A stretch of 64,000 nt of DNA. Origin: Phycisphaerales bacterium (lineage in GTDB: Bacteria; Planctomycetota; Phycisphaerae; Phycisphaerales; UBA1924). Below the pieces are notes generated by a model. The model had not been told where the DNA came from, ran no database searches, and was given only the letters and a program-made list of their open reading frames with translations. Made by a program: the position numbers and the translations under genes. The stretch covers positions 1 through 64,000 of the forward strand of contig JAIEUA010000008.1 in the NCBI GenBank assembly GCA_019744815.1, given 5' to 3'. Shown piece by piece: positions 17,867 through 26,440 of the stretch; the stretch's first letter is position 1; the number at the start of each line of letters is the position of its first letter.

Positions 17867-18910
17867 ATGTCGACGTTCTCACGGTTGACGGGATTGCTGG
17901 TCGCGCTGGCGCTGCTGATCGGGGCGGCGGTGGCGGATTTCTATCTGATCAGCAAGGCGCTCGACGAGCACGCGTCGTCGAGGTGGCCGCAGGTGACGGG
18001 GACGATCACCGCGAGCACGGCGTCGGCGTACCGCAGCAAGAACGCGCGTCGGTATCGGCCCGCGGTGACGTACACGTACGACTTTGACGGCGAGACGCGG
18101 ACGGGGAGGGTGATCACGATCGGCGAGTCGCGTGGGCCGTCGTTTCGATCGGAGAAGAGCGCGCTCGAGTTGTATCCCGTGGGCACGCAGGTGCCGGTGT
18201 TTGTGGACCCGGCGTCGCCGAGCAACGCGGCGTTGGTGGTGGGGATGCAGCGGAAGACCGTGGCGTTCTTGTTCTTCGTGGGCGTCCTGAACGCGGTGGC
18301 GGCGATCATGCTGAGGCCGTCGATTCGGTCGTTCGCGTTCCGGGCCGAGCCGATCCGGTATTACTTGATGGAGGACTCGCCGCAGCGGGCGGTGCTGCGG
18401 CTGGCGCAAATGACGGCCACGGAGTTCGGCTTCCTGTGGGGCGGGATCGCGAGCGCTGTGGTGGGCGTGGCGATGCTGCTGGTGCCCGGGCCGGTGCTGA
18501 CGGTGGCGGCGGCGGGGCTGGCGGTCGTCGCGTTCGTGTGCGTGCTGGGTTTTCTGCGTCGGCGATCCACGCTGGCGGCGGGGCGGCACGATGTGGTGGT
18601 GGATCGCGGGAGCGGGTTGATGACGCTGCCGCCGAGTTGGACTGAGGCTGCGGGGCCGACGATTGACATGGCGATGGTGGATCGCGTGGAAGTGCGGGCG
18701 AGCCAGGCGAGCACGAAGAACAATCAGTCGACGGCCGAGGTCGCGGTGCACGCGGCGGAGTGGGACGAGCCGCGGGTGACGGCGCGGTGGATGACGCTCG
18801 ACGAGGCGGCGGTGATCGCGGGCTGGCTGCGGCAGGAGCTGCAGCTCGACGAGGGAGACCTGGTGGTCTCGGTGCAAGAAGAGGATGAAGCGGACGAGAG
18901 TGCCGATTGA
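17867..18910 (+). CDS. DUF3592-type membrane protein
   Basis: A 347-residue membrane protein. After one N-terminal helix (LLVALALLIGAAVADFYL) comes an extracytoplasmic beta domain with the DUF3592 pattern (WPQVTGTITAS..., RYRPAVTYTYDFDG, PVFVDPASPSNAALV), then helices at about 130-150 and two around 190-230, and a cytoplasmic C-terminal domain with acid-rich end. Start 17867 is preferred over 17858, having AGGA eight bases upstream. It follows the MBL-like gene by 46 bases on the same strand and may share its transcript. Function unknown. Confidence 0.7.
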   Translation: MSTFSRLTGLLVALALLIGAAVADFYLISKALDEHASSRWPQVTGTITASTASAYRSKNARRYRPAVTYTYDFDGETRTGRVITIGESRGPSFRSEKSALELYPVGTQVPVFVDPASPSNAALVVGMQRKTVAFLFFVGVLNAVAAIMLRPSIRSFAFRAEPIRYYLMEDSPQRAVLRLAQMTATEFGFLWGGIASAVVGVAMLLVPGPVLTVAAAGLAVVAFVCVLGFLRRRSTLAAGRHDVVVDRGSGLMTLPPSWTEAAGPTIDMAMVDRVEVRASQASTKNNQSTAEVAVHAAEWDEPRVTARWMTLDEAAVIAGWLRQELQLDEGDLVVSVQEEDEADESAD

Positions 18911-18973
18911 GTGGCCGGGAGAGGTCGGGGTCGCGGCCTTCTTCGTGGAGAGTTCAGTCTTCTCTCGCGGCGA

Positions 18974-20017
18974 TCAGCGTGAGAAGCGGTCGTAGTCGCG
19001 TTTGATCTCGTCGAGCAGGTCGTTGTCGGTGGGGGACTTGCCGCCGAGGATCTCCAGGGCGCGACGAGCGGCGGCGCGGGCGCCGTCGACGTCGCTGTCG
19101 GCGAAGCGGGCGCGGGCGACGATCGCGAGGTTGCGGGGCTCGTCTTCCTGGTCGCTGACGGCTTGCTCGGCGAGCGTGCGTGCGAGGTGGGCCAGGTCTT
19201 TGTGGGCGGCGAGGTCGAAGACGGTGTTTCGGCCGCTGACGTCGTTGGCGAAGCCGAGCATCTCGGCGCGGTCTTCGTCGCCGAGGTGCGAGCAGACCTC
19301 GCGGAGCTTTTCGCCCGCGGCGAGCATGCGCTTGGGGTCTTTGGCGCGCTGGGCGCGGACGATCTCGATGCGGAGCCAGCCGAGGTCTTCGGTGTGCTCG
19401 GTCTGCTGACGGACGGCGTCGAGGTTCCACTGGTCGGCGAGGATGGCGTTGAGGATCTGGGTGGTCTGGCCGGGCACGCCGTACCAGGCGAGACGGCCCT
19501 TGGGGTCGATCACGACGACGAGCGGTTCTTTGTGCCCGCCCATGGCGGTGAGGTACGCGTCGCGGGTCTTGGTGGCTTCGTCCCAGGCGATGGGGAAGCG
19601 GACGTAGTGCTTGTAGGCGTCGAGAACGGTGGACAGGTCGCTGCGGGCGACGCCTTTGCTAGCGCCGGCCACGCCGATGACGCGGACGAGGCGGTCGCGG
19701 AAGCGGTCGGAGAGATTGGAGACCGAGTCGAAGAGGTTCTTGATGGGGCGCTGGTTGGGCGAGAAGAAGACGAGGACGTAGGCGGTGCCGGGCTGGAAGC
19801 CGTCTTTGGGAGGCTGCGGCGTTCCGTCGGCGATCCACTCGCTGACGCTGAGCGCGGGGACGCTGTCGCCGATGCGGAGGCTGCGCTCGGGCTGCTTCTC
19901 GGGGACGGAGAGCGAGATGCCTTCTTCTGGGGCGAAGGCGCCGCGGAGAGTCGGGTTGCTCACCGGCTGCACGGCGGCCTGAGCGAGGGCGGTTGCGAGA
20001 AGGAGCGGCATCAACAT
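18974..20017 (-). CDS. TlpA-like thioredoxin-fold protein without the CxxC motif
   Basis: A 347-residue exported protein, the most divergent of three adjacent paralogues. After a signal peptide (MLMPLLLATALAQAA) it keeps the paralogues' architecture: a redoxin domain and a C-terminal helical, TPR-like region of about 150 residues. Where the paralogues read WCGPC, this one reads NQRPI (FFSPNQRPIKNLF, about 84-96), so both redox cysteines are lost. The cis-Pro loop is KEPLVVVIDPKGRLAWYG. It cannot do dithiol exchange; a binding or scaffold role is possible. Neighbour of the intact copies at 20184 and 21435. Confidence 0.8.
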   Translation of the reverse strand: MLMPLLLATALAQAAVQPVSNPTLRGAFAPEEGISLSVPEKQPERSLRIGDSVPALSVSEWIADGTPQPPKDGFQPGTAYVLVFFSPNQRPIKNLFDSVSNLSDRFRDRLVRVIGVAGASKGVARSDLSTVLDAYKHYVRFPIAWDEATKTRDAYLTAMGGHKEPLVVVIDPKGRLAWYGVPGQTTQILNAILADQWNLDAVRQQTEHTEDLGWLRIEIVRAQRAKDPKRMLAAGEKLREVCSHLGDEDRAEMLGFANDVSGRNTVFDLAAHKDLAHLARTLAEQAVSDQEDEPRNLAIVARARFADSDVDGARAAARRALEILGGKSPTDNDLLDEIKRDYDRFSR

Positions 20018-20183
20018 GATGGTTCTCGGAGTTCGCTGCGGAACGCCCGTCGTCGGACGTATGCGCTGGCGATGTGGTTGCGTGGGTGTTCCGGTTGTCC
20101 GTGGGGAGGTTGCGGAAAGAACCGCTTGATGGGTGTGGCGCGGTCCTCGGAGGGACGGGGTTGGGAGCGCCGACGGGCTTGAG

Positions 20184-21227
20184 CTATTTGGACTTTTGGT
20201 ACGTCTTCAGCGTGGTCTCCAATCGGGTCCGGACCCGCGGGTCCTCGGTCAACGCGATCGCTTTGGTCTGAAGCTCGATCGCACGATCGCGGTTTCCCAG
20301 CAGCGACTCGGCCCGAGCGAGCGTTTCGAGGTTCATCGGGTCGGGTTCTTTGGAGAGCGAGTAGAACCGTCGGGCGGAGTCCGCTGCCATCTGGAGCAGC
20401 GGGGGATGGCGCACGAAGTCCAGATTCTGCTCAGGGCTCAGGATGCTGTGTGCGACGTAGTTGAGGATGATCGGTTCGCGATCACTGAGGGCCAAGAACG
20501 ACGTGGCGGCTTCGGCGATCTTCTGGGCGTCTCGGGTCTCGAGAGAGCGCTCGAAGACGATGCGCCCGACATCCACGGCGCGATCGTCTTCGAAGGCGGC
20601 ACGAGCGGCGGCGAGATCCCAGTCGCGATTCAGGATTCGTGCGAGCGGTGCGTCGATCTCGAATGGGGAGCCGACCCAGGCGATGAGTCCGTCCTGATTG
20701 ACGATGAACGAGGTCGGGATTCCGATCTGCCCGGCCGCGTCCATGTAGGTTTCGTAGGTGGTGCGTGCTCGGTCCCACGCGATCGTGTAGCGCGTCGAGG
20801 CGTCCTTTTTGGAGAGCACCGTTTTCACGCGGTCGAGCGAGTTGCCGCGGTCCTCGCTGGTGACGCCGACGACTCGCAGCCGGGATTCGCCGTAGATCGT
20901 CTGGAGCTCGGAGAGATGGGTCATGCTTTCGAGGCACGGGCCGCACCACGAGGCCCAGAACTCGACGATGTAGACCGTGCCCGGCGCGAACGGGGTTGCG
21001 GGGGTGCCCTTGAGCCACGCGTCGACGCAGAGCTCGGGCGCGGGCATGCCGATGGTGAGTGAGCCGGGCTCGGCGCGGGGCGAAGGAGGAGCGGGCGGCG
21101 TGGTCGGAGCCGGCGGAGATTCTGAAGGCGCGGCGGAGACGTCGGCCGCGACGGGCGGGGCGAACGTGTTGGCGGCCAGCAGCATCAGGGCCGAAGCCGC
21201 GAGCTTCATCCGCGTGGTGCAGTGCAT
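20184..21227 (-). CDS. TlpA-like thioredoxin-fold protein with C-terminal helical region
   Basis: A 347-residue exported protein with a redoxin domain. The active motif EFWASWCGPCLESM (Cys ~95 and ~98) is intact, and the cis-Pro loop IGIPTSFIVNQDGLIAWVG follows. A Pro-rich linker (PPAPTTPPAPPSPRAEP) joins the signal peptide to the domain. The C-terminal ~150 residues are helical with TPR character (ETLARAESLLGNRDRAIELQ). The same two-part design occurs in the genes on both sides, indicating tandem duplication. Probable role: thiol oxidoreductase outside the cytoplasm. Separated by 166 bases from the gene downstream, so not tightly coupled. Confidence 0.88.
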   Translation of the reverse strand: MHCTTRMKLAASALMLLAANTFAPPVAADVSAAPSESPPAPTTPPAPPSPRAEPGSLTIGMPAPELCVDAWLKGTPATPFAPGTVYIVEFWASWCGPCLESMTHLSELQTIYGESRLRVVGVTSEDRGNSLDRVKTVLSKKDASTRYTIAWDRARTTYETYMDAAGQIGIPTSFIVNQDGLIAWVGSPFEIDAPLARILNRDWDLAAARAAFEDDRAVDVGRIVFERSLETRDAQKIAEAATSFLALSDREPIILNYVAHSILSPEQNLDFVRHPPLLQMAADSARRFYSLSKEPDPMNLETLARAESLLGNRDRAIELQTKAIALTEDPRVRTRLETTLKTYQKSK

Positions 21228-21434
21228 CCGAAGAGTCTCCGTGCGCGCTGGGCCGGACCGGCACCTCGCGGTGTCGGGGCGGCGGATCTACCGGGCGTGG
21301 TTGGCCCGGTTGCAGGGAGACGTTGTTTCAGCCTCTGGCGAGCGGGGGTCACGGTCGTCGGAGCAGGCAAAAAGCGAACGGCCCGCTTGGAGGCGGGCCG
21401 TTCGGGAACTGCTAGTGAGAAAAGCGCCGAAAAT

Positions 21435-22421
21435 TCACTTCGCGCTCTTGTACTCCTTGAGCGCCCCTTCGAGCTCGGCTTTCATCTTCTCGTCGTCGGC
21501 GAGCTTGATGGCCTTCTCCTGGATCTCGATGGCCTTCTTGGTGTCGCCCTTCACGAAGTAGACGCGTGCGAGGGTGTCGAGGATGCCGGGGTCGTCGTTA
21601 CCGGTGGCGTTGTCGGCCTTCTGGGCGGCGTCGAGGGCGAGGTCGACGAGCTTGGGGTTGGACTTGAGGTCGAGCTTGCGGCCGGGGTCGACGATGCCCC
21701 AGGCGATGTAGTTGTAGATGCCGGGGTTCTGGCCGGCGAACGCCATCAGCTTGGGGCCCGCGTCGATGATCTTGGCCGCGTCCTTGGACTTGAGCGCTCG
21801 GGAGAAGGTGATCTGGGCCATGTCCGAGGCGCGGTCGGCCTCGAAGGCGCTGCGGGCGGCGTCGATGTCCCACTTGCCGGCGACGATCTTCTCCAGGGGC
21901 TCGTCCATCACGAACGGCGAGCCGATCCAGGCGATGACGCCGTTCTGATCCACAATGAACGCGGTGGGGATGCCGCTCTGGGCCGCGGCGGTCATGTAGG
22001 AATCACTGGTCGAGCGGCCGCTGTCCCAGGCGACGGTGTAGCCCATGGGGTCGCCCTTCGCGGCGACCATCTTCTCGACGCCCTCGAGGTTGTTGCGCGG
22101 GTCCTCGCTGGTGACGCCGATGATGGTCACGCCCTTGTCGGCGTATTCCTTCTGGAGCGAGGAGAGGTGGGGCATGCTCTTGACGCACGGGCCGCACCAG
22201 GTGGCCCAGAACTCGACGTAGACCTTGCCCTTCTGGAAGGAGTTGACGGGGCTGTTCTTCACCCACTTGGCGATGTTGAGCGCGGGGGCGGGGTTGCCGA
22301 CGGTGAGCGAGCCGGGCTCGATGGCGACGGTCTGGGCCGGCGCGGCGTCAGGCTCGGCGTGGACAGCGACGGCGAGACCGGCGACGAGAGCGATGGCGGC
22401 GAGACGGGCGATGGATTTCAA
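21435..22421 (-). CDS. TlpA-like thioredoxin-fold protein with C-terminal helical region
   Basis: A 328-residue exported protein. I place the start at the TTG at 22421: it opens a clean signal peptide (MKSIARLAAIALVAGLAVAVHA) and has GGAG seven bases upstream; the frame continues to 22685 but as low-complexity Arg/Pro/Ser sequence. The redoxin motif EFWATWCGPCVKSM (Cys76, Cys79), the SGIPTAFIVDQNGVIAWIG cis-Pro loop and a C-terminal TPR-like part (LARVYFVKGDTKKAIEIQEKA) are intact. It is the best conserved of the three paralogues. Divergent from the beta-helix gene, with a shared ~250-base promoter region. Confidence 0.88.
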   Translation of the reverse strand: MKSIARLAAIALVAGLAVAVHAEPDAAPAQTVAIEPGSLTVGNPAPALNIAKWVKNSPVNSFQKGKVYVEFWATWCGPCVKSMPHLSSLQKEYADKGVTIIGVTSEDPRNNLEGVEKMVAAKGDPMGYTVAWDSGRSTSDSYMTAAAQSGIPTAFIVDQNGVIAWIGSPFVMDEPLEKIVAGKWDIDAARSAFEADRASDMAQITFSRALKSKDAAKIIDAGPKLMAFAGQNPGIYNYIAWGIVDPGRKLDLKSNPKLVDLALDAAQKADNATGNDDPGILDTLARVYFVKGDTKKAIEIQEKAIKLADDEKMKAELEGALKEYKSAK

Positions 22422-22672
22422 GGGTGGGCTCCGTGGGAGAGTGTGAGTCGGGCGAGGGCAACGCCTCGATCGGACATGCAGGATATTCGATGCCCCGAAC
22501 GGGTGTGTGTTCCCGGACGGAAGGGGGAATCGACGCGGTTCGGGCTTGGATCGGGTGGTTCTCGGGCTCTTCGGGGTGGGCGAACTTGCGTCGCTTCGCT
22601 CAAAGGGGGTGACCGAACGACCGACTTTGAACGCACGACGGTTTGGGGAAAGTGTCGGAAGGGAACCAGGCC

Positions 22673-24007
22673 GTGAAGATGACAACTCGATTCGTTCATG
22701 CCGCGATCGGCGGCGTGGTGGCGTGCGCCGGGGTGAACGCGTGGGTCTTGGCGGGGCCGCTGGCGCCGCCGGTGGGGCCGATCGCGCCGACGCAGAAGGC
22801 TCTGAGCGAGGTCGAGCCGCGGATCGCGGTGAACGACGTCAACACGCCGGGTGTTGGGAGCTCGGCCGTCTACAAGATTGTCGCGCCGGGGTCCTACTAC
22901 CTCACCGGGAACGTCGCGGCGACCGCGGGCAAGAACGCCATCGGCATCTACGCCAACAACGTCACGCTGGACCTGAACGGGTTCACCGTCGAGGGGATTG
23001 CTGGAACCACCGGCGCGGTCATCCTGGTCGCGGGCGACAGCGGCAATCCGTCGGGCGATCCGCGGGGCAATGTCACGATCAAGAACGGCACGGTGCGCGG
23101 CGGCGGCGGATCGGGCCTCTTGTCGCAGATTGGCGTCGCGGGCCTGCGGCTGAGCGGGATCACCGCCCGCAACAACGCCAACGTCGGATTCTCGCTTGAC
23201 GGTCGGGCCGAACTGGAGAACTGCTCGGCGTACGACAACGGGTCGCACGGCTTCTCGCTCGGCAACGACGCGGTCGTGTCGGACTGCATCGCACGCTCCA
23301 ACGGCGCCGACGAGTTTCGGGCCGGAGCAGGAGTCGTGTTCATGAACTGCCTCGCCGACAACACCGGCGGGAGCGGGAACGGCTTCAACGTGGGCGTCGG
23401 AGCCGCGTTCACCAATTGCAGCGCCCTCAACAGCGCTCTCGACGCAGGGTTCGACTGTGACGGCGGCGGGGCGTTCACCAACTGCACCGCTCGCGGCAAC
23501 GGCGGCTCGGGCTTCCGGGGCGACGGCGACGGGAACGTCTTCACCGGCTGCACCGCCAGCGAGAACGGGGCCCACGGCTTCTCGTTCACGAGCGCCACGA
23601 CAATCGCCAACTGCAATGCCTTCTCCAACGGCCAGCACGGCGCGCTGGTCACCAGCGGCTCCACGGTCTCGGGGTCCACCTTCCGCGGCAACGGCGTCGA
23701 TGGCATCCGGGCTTCCAACGCCTGCGTCATTCTGAACAACTCGTGCTACAACAACTCCGGCGCTGGCATCCTCGTCACCGGTTCGGGCAACACGCGGATC
23801 GAGGGCAACACCGTGACCAACAACGCGACCGGCATCAGTGTTGCCGGCGGGGCGATCGTGGTGCGCAACACGGCCTCGAAGAACCCCGCGGCGAGTGGCG
23901 CGAACGACTTTGTGTCGTCGGGCAACAACGCCATCGGGCAGATCTTTGATGTGACCGGCGGCGCGACGATCACGACGTCCAACTCGTTCGCGAACTTCAA
24001 GTACTAG
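22673..24007 (+). CDS. secreted right-handed parallel beta-helix protein
   Basis: A 444-residue exported protein. The start is GTG 22673 (or ATG 22679 two codons on); GGAAGGG lies upstream. The signal peptide ends near WVLAGPL. A conserved head follows (EPRIAVNDVNTPG, PGSYYLTGN, NNVTLDLNGFTVEG), then about ten PbH1-type coils with recurrent NC/NN ladders such as AFTNCSALNS, VFTGCTASENGAHGFS and ARNNANVGFS. Many coils are short and regular, as in NosD-like and polysaccharide-lyase-like folds, but no catalytic residues stand out. The end is FANFKY. The next gene is a paralogue. Likely a surface carbohydrate-binding or structural protein. Confidence 0.88.
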   Translation: MKMTTRFVHAAIGGVVACAGVNAWVLAGPLAPPVGPIAPTQKALSEVEPRIAVNDVNTPGVGSSAVYKIVAPGSYYLTGNVAATAGKNAIGIYANNVTLDLNGFTVEGIAGTTGAVILVAGDSGNPSGDPRGNVTIKNGTVRGGGGSGLLSQIGVAGLRLSGITARNNANVGFSLDGRAELENCSAYDNGSHGFSLGNDAVVSDCIARSNGADEFRAGAGVVFMNCLADNTGGSGNGFNVGVGAAFTNCSALNSALDAGFDCDGGGAFTNCTARGNGGSGFRGDGDGNVFTGCTASENGAHGFSFTSATTIANCNAFSNGQHGALVTSGSTVSGSTFRGNGVDGIRASNACVILNNSCYNNSGAGILVTGSGNTRIEGNTVTNNATGISVAGGAIVVRNTASKNPAASGANDFVSSGNNAIGQIFDVTGGATITTSNSFANFKY

Positions 24008-24258
24008 AAGTCGGAGTGCCGGGTCGGACTTTGGCGCGGCGCAAAACGGTGAAGGCCGCCGCGGTGCCGGGGGCTAGCCGCACGCGCGGATGCGCGGAGG
24101 GCGGGGGCATTCGGTGGTGATGCGAGATTGGGGCGAGCTCTCGACGGTTGCGATGATCGATTGCTCGTTGTACTCGCCCTTGTTCTTAGCTCTTGGCACC
24201 GGATTCGTCGCACGGAGTGGGCCGACCGAATGGTCGCGCGTCAAGAAAGGGAAGTGCC

Positions 24259-25485
24259 ATGCGTTCATCGTTTGCTGCGGCTGTGTCGGTTGTGTGTGCG
24301 TCCATGCTGGTGTCGACAGCAGGTCTTGCCGGGCCGCTGAACCCCCCGGCGGGTCCGGTGGCCTCGACGCCCGGCCCGGAGCCGCGGATCGCGATCAACG
24401 CGGTGAACACTCCGGGCGACAACGACGCGACGCCCAGCACGTTCAAGATCACCCAGCCGGGGTCGTACTACCTCAGCGGCAATCTGACCGCTGCGGAAGG
24501 CAAGGACGGCATCGAGATCGCCGCCAGCAATGTCACGATTGATCTCAACGGATTCACGCTTGCAGGGGCCAATTCCAACTCCGGCATCGTGGCCCAGCAG
24601 GCGCTGCGGGGGCTGGTGATCCGCAACGGCATGATCTCGCAAGGCTTTGCCGATCGCGGGATCCGTCTGAGGGGACAGACCATTGATCAGACGCCCATCG
24701 GCTCGACCATCGAGGACATCACGATCAACAGCGGCGTCGAGGCCGCGATCGATGTAGGTTCGTCCAATCGGATCGCGTCGATCGTGATCGACGGGGCGAG
24801 CAGCGGCATCTACGCGGGCACGTCCAACGCGATACGCGACTGCGTCATCCGCGTCGGGACCACGGGCATCAGCGCCGACAGCGGATCCACCGTCGAGGGT
24901 GTCACCATTCGTGGCGCGGACACCGGAATCTCCATCGGCGGCCGCGGGAGCGTGGTGCGGGACTGCACGGTGACGGAAGCGTCCGTCGGCATCACCGCTT
25001 CGAACGGTGTGGGCACGGACGGCATCCTGATTCAGGGCTGCACGGTGTCGTCGTTCTCCAATCTCGGCATCGTCGCCAGCGGCACCGGCGGCGCACGCCT
25101 CGACGGGAACACCGTCAGCGGCGATCCCTCGAAGAACCCAACCAACGGCATCTGGGGAGGCGACCAGGTGCAGGTGACCAACAACGTGGTTCGAAACATC
25201 CGGAGCGGCGGCGGCTCCAGCGTCGGAATCTTGATTCTGGGGCTCGGCGGCCGGGCCAATGTCCGCGGGAACACGATCGTGAACTGCGATAAGGGCATCA
25301 AGGCCAGCAACGGCGGCAACGCGATCTACTCGAACGAGCTGACCCAGAACACCAAGCACTTCGAGCTGGCCGCGGGAAACCGGGTGGGGCCGATCTCGAC
25401 CGGGCCGCTCTCGGCTCAGATTGACGGGAACACCGGCGGATCGGGCATGGGCTCGACCGATCCCACCGCCAACTTCATCTACTAG
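24259..25485 (+). CDS. secreted right-handed parallel beta-helix protein (paralogue)
   Basis: A 408-residue exported protein, paralogue of the preceding gene: the head (EPRIAINAVNTPGDND, PGSYYLSGN, NVTIDLNGFTLAG) and end (TANFIY) match. Start ATG 24259 follows AAGAAAGGGAAG, with signal peptide MRSSFAAAVSVVCASMLVSTAGLA. The coils are of the GISIGGRGSVVRDCTV type with fewer cysteine pairs than the neighbour. The 250-base gap upstream shows no gene. No dockerin or PEP-CTERM tail is present, unlike most other secreted proteins here, so this pair may be released or attached differently. Confidence 0.88.
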   Translation: MRSSFAAAVSVVCASMLVSTAGLAGPLNPPAGPVASTPGPEPRIAINAVNTPGDNDATPSTFKITQPGSYYLSGNLTAAEGKDGIEIAASNVTIDLNGFTLAGANSNSGIVAQQALRGLVIRNGMISQGFADRGIRLRGQTIDQTPIGSTIEDITINSGVEAAIDVGSSNRIASIVIDGASSGIYAGTSNAIRDCVIRVGTTGISADSGSTVEGVTIRGADTGISIGGRGSVVRDCTVTEASVGITASNGVGTDGILIQGCTVSSFSNLGIVASGTGGARLDGNTVSGDPSKNPTNGIWGGDQVQVTNNVVRNIRSGGGSSVGILILGLGGRANVRGNTIVNCDKGIKASNGGNAIYSNELTQNTKHFELAAGNRVGPISTGPLSAQIDGNTGGSGMGSTDPTANFIY

Positions 25486-25601
25486 AAGGTGGTTCGAGAG
25501 GCCGCCGGCAGACCGGGGGAACGCCCGAAAACGTCTGCGGTCGCTGAGAATTCTCTTGGCTCGGGTTGACGATTCCGGTAGTCTTTCGTGCGAGGTATTC
25601 C

Positions 25602-26297
25602 ATGCACCGCTTTGCTTCTGTTGCACTCCTGACGCTCGCCGCGGTCCCTGCTGTCGCCAGCGCCCAGTCCTTCCGCGTCGTCCCGCCCAACAAGTACGCG
25701 TGGGCGGAGAACATCGGCTTCCTGAACTGGGCCGATGCGGGCTCGCCCTCAGGCAGCCGCGGCGCGAAGTTCTTCACCCGGCCCGCCGGAGGTTTTTTCC
25801 GCGGCTTTGTGTGGAGCGAGAACTGCGGGTGGATCAACCTCGGCAACGGCGCCGGGCCGTACGCCAACACGAACGGCACCAACTTCGGTGTCAACGCCAC
25901 CGGCACCGGCCAGCTCAGCGGCTTTGCCTGGGGCGAGAACATCGGCTGGATCAACTTCGGCGGCGGCGCTCTGGCGACACCCGCGCAGCCCGCGCGGATC
26001 GACTTCGTCGCGAGCCGCCTCCGCGGCTACGCCTGGGGCGAGAACATCGGCTGGATCAACCTCGACAACGCGGGCGTCTTTGTCGGTCTCGGTGCCGGCT
26101 GCCCGTGCGACCTCAACAGCGACGGCTTCGTGGATGATCTCGACTTCCAGATCTTCGTCGTGGCCTACGACCTGGTGCTGTGCGACGATCCGTCGATGCC
26201 CGCGGGATGCCCGGCCGACTTCAACGGCGACAACGCGGTGGAGGATCTGGACTTCCAGGTGTTCACCGTGGCGTACGACGCCGTGCTCTGCCCGTGA
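25602..26297 (+). CDS. secreted GENIGWIN-repeat protein with dockerin-like C-terminus
   Basis: A 231-residue exported protein. ATG 25602 has GAGG seven bases upstream and starts the signal peptide MHRFASVALLTLAAVPAVASA. The mature part has four copies of an aromatic repeat: YAWAENIGFLNW, FVWSENCGWINL, FAWGENIGWINF, YAWGENIGWINL, spaced ~40 residues, which suggests a small beta-propeller or solenoid. The tail holds two dockerin-like EF-hands (DLNSDGFVDDLDF, DFNGDNAVEDLDF). Role unknown; the repeat looks like a ligand-binding surface. Confidence 0.82.
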   Translation: MHRFASVALLTLAAVPAVASAQSFRVVPPNKYAWAENIGFLNWADAGSPSGSRGAKFFTRPAGGFFRGFVWSENCGWINLGNGAGPYANTNGTNFGVNATGTGQLSGFAWGENIGWINFGGGALATPAQPARIDFVASRLRGYAWGENIGWINLDNAGVFVGLGAGCPCDLNSDGFVDDLDFQIFVVAYDLVLCDDPSMPAGCPADFNGDNAVEDLDFQVFTVAYDAVLCP

Positions 26298-26440
26298 TGC
26301 GGACGGCTTCATCGACCTGCCACCGATGGCGGTGATTCCGTCCTGAGTTCTCGTTCGGAATGACCCGGAATTGTCTTCCGGCTTGGGGTGACTTCCGGTA
26401 TTCTGGATCCCTTGGGCGGTTGGGCGGTCGGAGCAGGTGC

